Below the pieces are notes generated by a model. The model was not told the DNA's origin, ran no database searches, and worked only from the letters and a program-made list of their open reading frames with translations. From assembly GCA_002500485.1 (NCBI GenBank), contig DLRJ01000122.1, forward strand, positions 1 through 37,755: a DNA stretch of 37,755 nt, written 5' to 3'. The position numbers and the translations under genes are program-made. This document shows positions 33,748-37,755 of the stretch, in pieces. How positions within the stretch are numbered: the stretch's first letter is position 1; each line of letters opens with the position of its first letter. The stretch is from Dehalococcoidia bacterium UBA7891 (GTDB lineage: Bacteria > Chloroflexota > Dehalococcoidia > Lucifugimonadales > UBA826).

Positions 33748-34684
33748 TGTGGTAACGAGGCACGATGTATTTTCCGAGCAAACGCATTTGATCGAATGTC
33801 ATTTCAGGGGGACAAGCCGAACGTAAAGTAAATTTGGTTGCGCCAGCCTTAATGAAATCATCGAGAAGATTGATAAGAATGTCTGGTGGCCCAAAGGCCG
33901 TAACATCTTTTAGGTCAACATCTGCCCTTCGCACAACATTGTAGTTCCCTGCTAATTTTTTAGCCTCTTGGCGAGTATCAGCAAAACAAAAGCTTATCAA
34001 TGCACCATAATGGTCATCTTCTATGTGGTTTCCGTATTCAAGAGCCTTTCCTTTTATTTTTGGGACACTTATAGATACTTCCTCAGCAGTTGCATAGGAA
34101 ACTAGCCAACCATCACCAATTTTCGCTGTTCTGTTGATAGCAGGCTCACTCCTTCCTCCAAACCAAATGGGCGGCAAATCTTTTTGAACTGGTTTTGGTT
34201 CAATAGAAACATTACTGAGGGTAAAGTGATTACCTTTGTAGCTCACATTATTGCCGGACCAGAGAAGGCGCATAATTTCTACGGCTTCTTCTGTTCGTCC
34301 CACACGTGACTTTTTATCCGTACCGCAGGCTTCATAGTCATTTTCAGTTTCTGGCCCCAAACCTACTGCAGGTAACGATCTACCGTTGGACAGGTAATCT
34401 AATGTAGCAATCTCTTTTGCGAGAATCGTAGGGTTTCTTAGTGGCAAACCTATCACGCTGGTGCCGAATTTTAATTTCTCTGTAAGGGCAGCGACAAACG
34501 ACATTGCTACTACGGTTTCTAGGGTGAAAGTTTCTGATACTATGCGGTCTGTGAACCAAAGCGAATCAATATCCAGTCTCTCCATTTCGATCACATAGTC
34601 GGCAAGCTGGGACGGATCGTTATTGAGAAACGGCCAACCTGACATAGCCATTCCTATTCTAACTTTGTCATAATTTTTAATCAT
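33740..34684 (-). CDS. LLM-class (luciferase-like) flavin-dependent oxidoreductase
   Basis: Bacterial-luciferase-like TIM barrel that uses FMN or F420. Typical pieces are SLWFTDRI, LKFGTSVIGLPLRNPTILAKEIATLDYLSNGRSLPAVGLG, GRTEEAVEIMRLLWSG and PPIWFGGRSEPAINRTAKIGDGWL. The 314-aa length fits. Family members oxidise alkanesulfonates, aldehydes or other small organics, or reduce F420 substrates; the sequence does not decide which. GGAGGG-like ribosome-binding sequence upstream. It sits between the HAD gene (16-bp gap) and the PD40 lipoprotein gene (8-bp overlap) on the minus strand. Confidence 0.93.
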   Translation of the reverse strand: MIKNYDKVRIGMAMSGWPFLNNDPSQLADYVIEMERLDIDSLWFTDRIVSETFTLETVVAMSFVAALTEKLKFGTSVIGLPLRNPTILAKEIATLDYLSNGRSLPAVGLGPETENDYEACGTDKKSRVGRTEEAVEIMRLLWSGNNVSYKGNHFTLSNVSIEPKPVQKDLPPIWFGGRSEPAINRTAKIGDGWLVSYATAEEVSISVPKIKGKALEYGNHIEDDHYGALISFCFADTRQEAKKLAGNYNVVRRADVDLKDVTAFGPPDILINLLDDFIKAGATKFTLRSACPPEMTFDQMRLLGKYIVPRYHNG

Positions 34685-34700
34685 TTACCCTTACCCTCCA

Positions 34701-35411
34701 TTAAACTTCTAAAGTGTCGCAAAGGTCGTAAAAGTTTTTAGTTGTGATGTCGGGGATATAGTCCGATTCGTCATAGGGCAAATCGTAGCGATTAACATAT
34801 GCTCCTCTAAACCCACTATGTCTTGCTCCTAAAATGTCGAAAGAATGCGCGGCCACCATCATGATCTGTTGAGGTTCAAGATCTAATCTTTTTGCAGCAA
34901 ATCTATACACGGACGGATGGGGTTTAAATTGGCTGACAGTCTCTGCAGACAGAATCTGGTCGAAATCTATTCCGATCCTGTTTTTTGCCAGATATTCTAG
35001 ATAGTGGTGTTCACCATTGGAAAGCATAACTAACCTGTATTTGTTCGACAGTCTTATTAATCCATCAATCGCGTCTTTAAATGGAGTCAGTAGTTGATAA
35101 GCTTTCATGAATTCATCTAAGTTTTCAGACGTAAAATCAACTTTTAGGCTTCGTAATGTGTACATTAAGGCCTTTCTTTTGACCGGTAAATAACCGCTGT
35201 GCCCAAGCATAAGCATGTTGTCTTGGTATTGTTCGATTCTTTGTCTTAACCTCCACTGTGCCCAGACCTGTTCTCCGGTTAGGGCAGACGGGGCATCGCA
35301 AGCTGTCAGCAAACGATTGAGAGGAGGAATCAAACTTCCCGCTAGATCAAGAACGGTCCCAAAAATATCGAATGTAAGTGTGGTAACTGAATCTAAATTG
35401 GTAGAGGACAT
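34701..35411 (-). CDS. HAD-superfamily haloacid-dehalogenase type II-like hydrolase
   Basis: HAD hydrolase close to L-2-haloacid dehalogenases. The nucleophile Asp is in TFDIFGT. The conserved Arg region is QWRLRQRIEQYQ, with LSNGEHHYLEYL as motif II. Lys is in QFKPHPSVYRFAAKRL, and VAAHSFDILGARHSGFRGAYV forms the acidic motif. This matches the type II pattern (VAAH..D..GA). The 236-aa length is normal. ATG with GAGGAG nine bases upstream. Cleavage of carbon-halogen bonds is a reasonable but unproven role. First gene of a run with the LLM, PD40 and MBL genes. Confidence 0.9.
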   Translation of the reverse strand: MSSTNLDSVTTLTFDIFGTVLDLAGSLIPPLNRLLTACDAPSALTGEQVWAQWRLRQRIEQYQDNMLMLGHSGYLPVKRKALMYTLRSLKVDFTSENLDEFMKAYQLLTPFKDAIDGLIRLSNKYRLVMLSNGEHHYLEYLAKNRIGIDFDQILSAETVSQFKPHPSVYRFAAKRLDLEPQQIMMVAAHSFDILGARHSGFRGAYVNRYDLPYDESDYIPDITTKNFYDLCDTLEV

Positions 35412-35506
35412 TCCAATGGTCTCCTCAAGGTATATTTATTAAGAAGTATTTTAGCTTAGTAGTCCAAATTTGCATTTGAAAATAATTGCCTGAATAAGGC
35501 TTGATA

Positions 35507-35932
35507 CTAATCCTCGTTGTACAACCAGAGTCTGTATGCATACCAGGCCGATGTCGCCGCTGTTGATATGAATGTTCCCATATAAATAAAAGGTGTCACA
35601 TCTGGTGAGGTAACGGAACTAGCTACCAGGCGCACATTTCGAACACCTTCTGGGTCTGACATAATTGAACCTAGGTACCCTCCGATTACACCGCTTAAAC
35701 AAGCGATTAGAAAAGTAGTTAGATTGATCGTCGTTTTTGCTTCTGGTTTGAGAAAACATACAAAGCCGGCAAGCCCACAACCGAATCCTACTGATATCGA
35801 TAATAACCACATAGGGAGAATGATGATTGGGGGGACTACCCAGAAAGTGCCTATCATGAACATTGCCCCAAACATAAAGCCAAAAATTGTGGCTAGACCG
35901 GCACGTATGAAAAGAGCAAAAATTCGCTCCAT
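35507..35932 (-). CDS. Small polytopic membrane protein of unknown function
   Basis: 141 aa with about four hydrophobic segments (near 8-30, 33-61, 70-90 and 113-133), Gly-rich as in small integral membrane proteins. A soluble loop (around 92-112) separates helices three and four. ATG with AAGGA eight bases upstream. I recognise no family. It lies between the DapA-family gene and the HAD gene on the same strand, with about 95-100 bp on each side, so co-transcription is unclear. Confidence 0.75.
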   Translation of the reverse strand: MERIFALFIRAGLATIFGFMFGAMFMIGTFWVVPPIIILPMWLLSISVGFGCGLAGFVCFLKPEAKTTINLTTFLIACLSGVIGGYLGSIMSDPEGVRNVRLVASSVTSPDVTPFIYMGTFISTAATSAWYAYRLWLYNED

Positions 35933-36007
35933 AGTCGGATTCCTTATTCATTTTATATATTAATTCTTAATAAGCTGGGCTCCTTGACTTAAGCTCCCAA
36001 CTTTTTA

Positions 36008-36037
36008 AGATAAAAGGCTAATCACGGTTATGATTAG
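36008..36037 (-). terminator. Intrinsic terminator after the DapA-family gene
   Basis: On the minus strand CTAATCA/TGATTAG form a seven-base stem with loop TAACCG, followed by CCTTTTATCTT. The hairpin overlaps the stop codon. Stem strength is modest and the T-run interrupted, but placement is right. Confidence 0.5.
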
Positions 36038-36939
36038 TCATCCGATGCCATAGACATCACCGCACCAATTCCTAAATCCGATACTCTTTGAAGGATGTTT
36101 TCACGCCTTTTTCCTTCTAAGGGGGGATTTGGAAGCCTTCCACTTCCACAATCGATTCCTAGCCTTTCCGTTAGCACGGCTTTTGTACCACTATGAACAC
36201 CAGCTTCCCTCATTATTTCAGTGAAAGAGGAGGCCTTTCTTTGAGCACTCATCGCCTCATCAATATCACCCGCTTGCCAGGACTTCCAAATGTTTACCCA
36301 TAATTCCGGAGCTGCACATGGGGGTCCATCTATGCAACCGACGGCTCCAATAGACAAGGCAGGAACCATTAGCATACTACTTCCAATAAAGCACTTAAGG
36401 TCCATTTTTACCCATTCTCTTACATTGGCAAAATTTATAGAGGAATGCTTAAGTCCTGCTAACTGTGGAACCGCATCTTGTATTTTTTGCATTAGCTCAA
36501 CAGTTATTTCTACTCCTGTCGATTGGGGTAGGTTATAAACATAAAAAGGTAAATCTGCTGATGCTGCTACAGCCTTGTAATGTTCCACGATTGCCTCATC
36601 GGTTTGCCTGTAGAAAAATGGAGGTACGCAACAGATAGCTTCAGCACCCGCTTTAGCTGCGTGCTCAGCCAATTTTATGGCACTCTTGGTAGTCGGAGCC
36701 CCAACATGCATGATGTTATTGATTCTTCCTCTGTTTTGGTCAGAGGCGATATCTGCAATTCTCATGTTTTCTTCATCTGATAGCAACACGCTTTCTCCGT
36801 TTCCACCTGCTACCCAAAACCCTCCCACGCCAGCTTGAATATTGAATTCCATTACTTCACGGAAAGCTGATTCGTTTATTGTTCCATCAGAGGACATCGG
36901 TGTGACAATTGCCGGGAAAATACCTTCATAAGCTGCCAT
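36034..36939 (-). CDS. DapA-family (dihydrodipicolinate synthase/NAL superfamily) aldolase or lyase
   Basis: Class I aldolase-type TIM barrel of 301 aa. The Schiff-base Lys164 is in AGLKHSS and the catalytic Tyr135 in FYVYNLPQ. The loop that reads GTTGE in true DHDPS is GGNGE (45-49). The Arg that binds the substrate carboxylate in DHDPS (PxRTG) is Ser140 here (PQSTG). These changes make lysine biosynthesis unlikely and suggest a different pyruvate-type lyase substrate. ATG with AAGGAG seven bases upstream. It is divergent from the binding-protein gene at the right edge. Confidence 0.9.
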   Translation of the reverse strand: MAAYEGIFPAIVTPMSSDGTINESAFREVMEFNIQAGVGGFWVAGGNGESVLLSDEENMRIADIASDQNRGRINNIMHVGAPTTKSAIKLAEHAAKAGAEAICCVPPFFYRQTDEAIVEHYKAVAASADLPFYVYNLPQSTGVEITVELMQKIQDAVPQLAGLKHSSINFANVREWVKMDLKCFIGSSMLMVPALSIGAVGCIDGPPCAAPELWVNIWKSWQAGDIDEAMSAQRKASSFTEIMREAGVHSGTKAVLTERLGIDCGSGRLPNPPLEGKRRENILQRVSDLGIGAVMSMASDD

Positions 36940-37077
36940 CGCTTTACTCCTTAATTCTTGGTGCTGATTTAGTCTGTGAAATTTTGTTGAACAATTTAAA
37001 AACCAGACATTGGGAGGATTCTAGCACGTGTTTCAAAATTGAGTTTAGACTATTGATATTGAGATAGTTTTTAGGAA

Positions 37078-37108
37078 GGGCGGTGATGGTATATAGGGGG
37101 CGGTGATG
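37078..37108. promoter_or_regulatory. Pair of 11-bp direct repeats upstream of the second binding-protein gene
   Basis: GGGCGGTGATG occurs perfectly at 37078-37088 and 37098-37108, 20 bp start to start (two helical turns, same DNA face). It sits about 41-71 bp upstream of a good -35 hexamer, as expected for an activator site. It lies in the 319-bp gap shared with the divergent DapA-family gene, otherwise without genes. Confidence 0.55.
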
Positions 37109-37148
37109 AAATACCAGACTTTCATGGGTAGATATGTGCATCAAAGTG

Positions 37149-37178
37149 TTGACTTTGAAGAAAGCGATATGGTCTAAT
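37149..37178 (+). promoter_or_regulatory. Sigma70-like promoter of the second binding-protein gene
   Basis: TTGACT (37149-37154) and TCTAAT (37173-37178) are separated by 18 bases; each matches consensus at five of six positions. The predicted leader of about 70 nt contains a small hairpin, TGGTC/GACCA with AAAA loop (37225-37238), just before the AGGAGG ribosome-binding site. Confidence 0.55.
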
Positions 37179-37258
37179 TTCCCACGCCTTTTTCTATTTG
37201 GGACAAGGCGAAGGTTGGCTATTCTGGTCAAAAGACCAAAGTAGAAGGAGGATCACTT

Positions 37259-37755
37259 ATGTGGCCTAAAATGTTAAATAGGAGAGTTGCATTAGGCATA
37301 GCCGCTGCTGCGTTAATCGGCGCCGGTATTGCTTGTAGCTCTTCTGACGATGATGCAGCACCTGCTGCCGCACCTGCTGCCGCTCCTGTCGCTGCTCCTG
37401 CAGCCGCACCTGCTGCTGCACCTGCTGCCGCACCTGCTGCTGCACCTGCTGCCGCACCTGCTGCTGCAGCTGCTAAACCTGCTGCTGCCCCTGCTGCTGC
37501 TCCTGCAGCCGCAAGCTCAGGTGGACCGAATGGGCATGTCAAACTAGCTGCCGCAGACATCAATTCGCCAAACGGATTGCCTAGGTTCTGTACAGCTGGA
37601 TGTGCCGAGACTATTTATATGTCCGGTATAACCGATGTGCTTTTCAATGCTGTTGAGTCCGGTGGTGTTGTCACTACCGAGCCAATGGTTGCTCTGTCAT
37701 ACGAACTAGATCCTTCCCTAGAGTCTGGAATTTTCACACTCAGACAGGGAGTTCA
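37259..37755 (+). CDS. ABC transporter substrate-binding lipoprotein, family 5-like (partial, runs off the end)
   Basis: Begins at ATG 37259 with AGGAGG eight bases upstream and stays open to the window end, so the 3' part is missing. The N-terminus MWPKMLNRRVALGIAAAALI leads to lipobox GIAC (Cys26), then SSSDDDAAP and about 50 residues of PAAA repeats. The mature region starts with HVKLAAADINSPNGL and reaches LEPMVALSYELDPSLESGIFTLRQGV-like family 5 sequence (expected LxxxL...G.t.t..Lr.gv). It is the same architecture as the other binding protein in the window. Substrate unknown. Confidence 0.85.
   Translation, partial: MWPKMLNRRVALGIAAAALIGAGIACSSSDDDAAPAAAPAAAPVAAPAAAPAAAPAAAPAAAPAAAPAAAAAKPAAAPAAAPAAASSGGPNGHVKLAAADINSPNGLPRFCTAGCAETIYMSGITDVLFNAVESGGVVTTEPMVALSYELDPSLESGIFTLRQGV
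37361..37513 (+). repeat. Pro-Ala linker array with 24-bp tandem repeat
   Basis: Codons for PAAA repeat about 11 times. At DNA level a 24-bp unit is perfectly duplicated at 37405-37428 and 37429-37452, with two-thirds of a third copy after it. Such arrays can change length by slippage while staying in frame because units are multiples of 12. Confidence 0.8.

Noticed and set aside
37228..37563. Ala-rich minus-strand and Leu-rich plus-strand frames at the right end
   Set aside because: Both arise from the PAAA repeat read in other frames; the real gene starts at 37259 with AGGAGG and lipobox.
1..37755. CRISPR arrays, toxin-antitoxin or other defence systems
   Set aside because: No regularly spaced repeats other than the protein-coding PAAA arrays, and no nuclease, Cas, restriction or toxin-like genes were recognised.

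Overview
The window (about 37.8 kb, moderately AT-rich) is a gene-dense piece of bacterial chromosome. It has a core of housekeeping genes (obg, nadD, pyrE, dnaA, a tRNA-Thr, ccmH/ccmF) set among many catabolic genes. Lipoprotein binding proteins with long Pro-Ala linkers, a mandelate-racemase-type enolase paralogue, a luciferase-like flavin monooxygenase, a haloacid-dehalogenase homologue and a DUF1501/DUF1800 pair together suggest a marine Chloroflexota of the SAR202 type. That placement is an inference from gene content and family knowledge; no marker phylogeny could be run. There are no phage, transposase, CRISPR or rRNA features.

Left part (1-4.1 kb): the GTPase obg, a convergent bacterioferritin-comigratory-type peroxiredoxin with a small membrane protein, then tRNA-Thr(UGU), a 50-codon acidic ORF and an enolase-superfamily enzyme. 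From 12.3 kb down to 4.1 kb on the minus strand lies a solute-uptake and amine-metabolism cluster. It runs: peptide/nickel-type binding lipoprotein, an intercistronic terminator, a class V PLP enzyme, permeases DppB and DppC, a class I/II aminotransferase, alanine dehydrogenase and a flavin reductase. A plausible reading is uptake of an amino compound, transamination onto pyruvate, and recycling of the alanine by Ald. The class V enzyme seems to begin at ACG rather than ATG/GTG/TTG.

Middle (12.5-18 kb, minus strand): GMC flavoenzyme, DUF1800, DUF1501 and NHL-propeller protein, closely spaced and probably one unit. On the plus strand (18-21.4 kb) nadD, pyrE, a 14-TM MFS exporter and a histidine phosphatase form a compact run. 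A second, related histidine phosphatase meets it tail to tail, followed by dnaA. DnaA has Ser-Ser where Walker A usually has Gly-Gly. A 484-bp gene-free, palindrome-rich gap separates dnaA from an orphan ZnuA-type lipoprotein.

Right part: an inositol-monophosphatase-family enzyme and an HtrA protease lipoprotein. Then comes a cytochrome c maturation run (CcmH, CcmF, a CcmI-like stub, a secreted/anchored unknown protein) and a small zinc ribbon. On the minus strand are two runs: a HAD dehalogenase, flavin monooxygenase, PD40-propeller lipoprotein and metallo-beta-lactamase hydrolase in overlapping or near-overlapping order, and a DapA-family aldolase/lyase with a small membrane protein. The window ends inside a second binding-protein lipoprotein gene, preceded by a good sigma70-like promoter and a pair of 11-bp direct repeats 20 bp apart. 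Nothing here is a clear defence system. The most unusual signals are the ACG start next to a terminator, the dnaA/ZnuA palindromes, the DUF1800-DUF1501-NHL unit and the inverted phosphatase pair.
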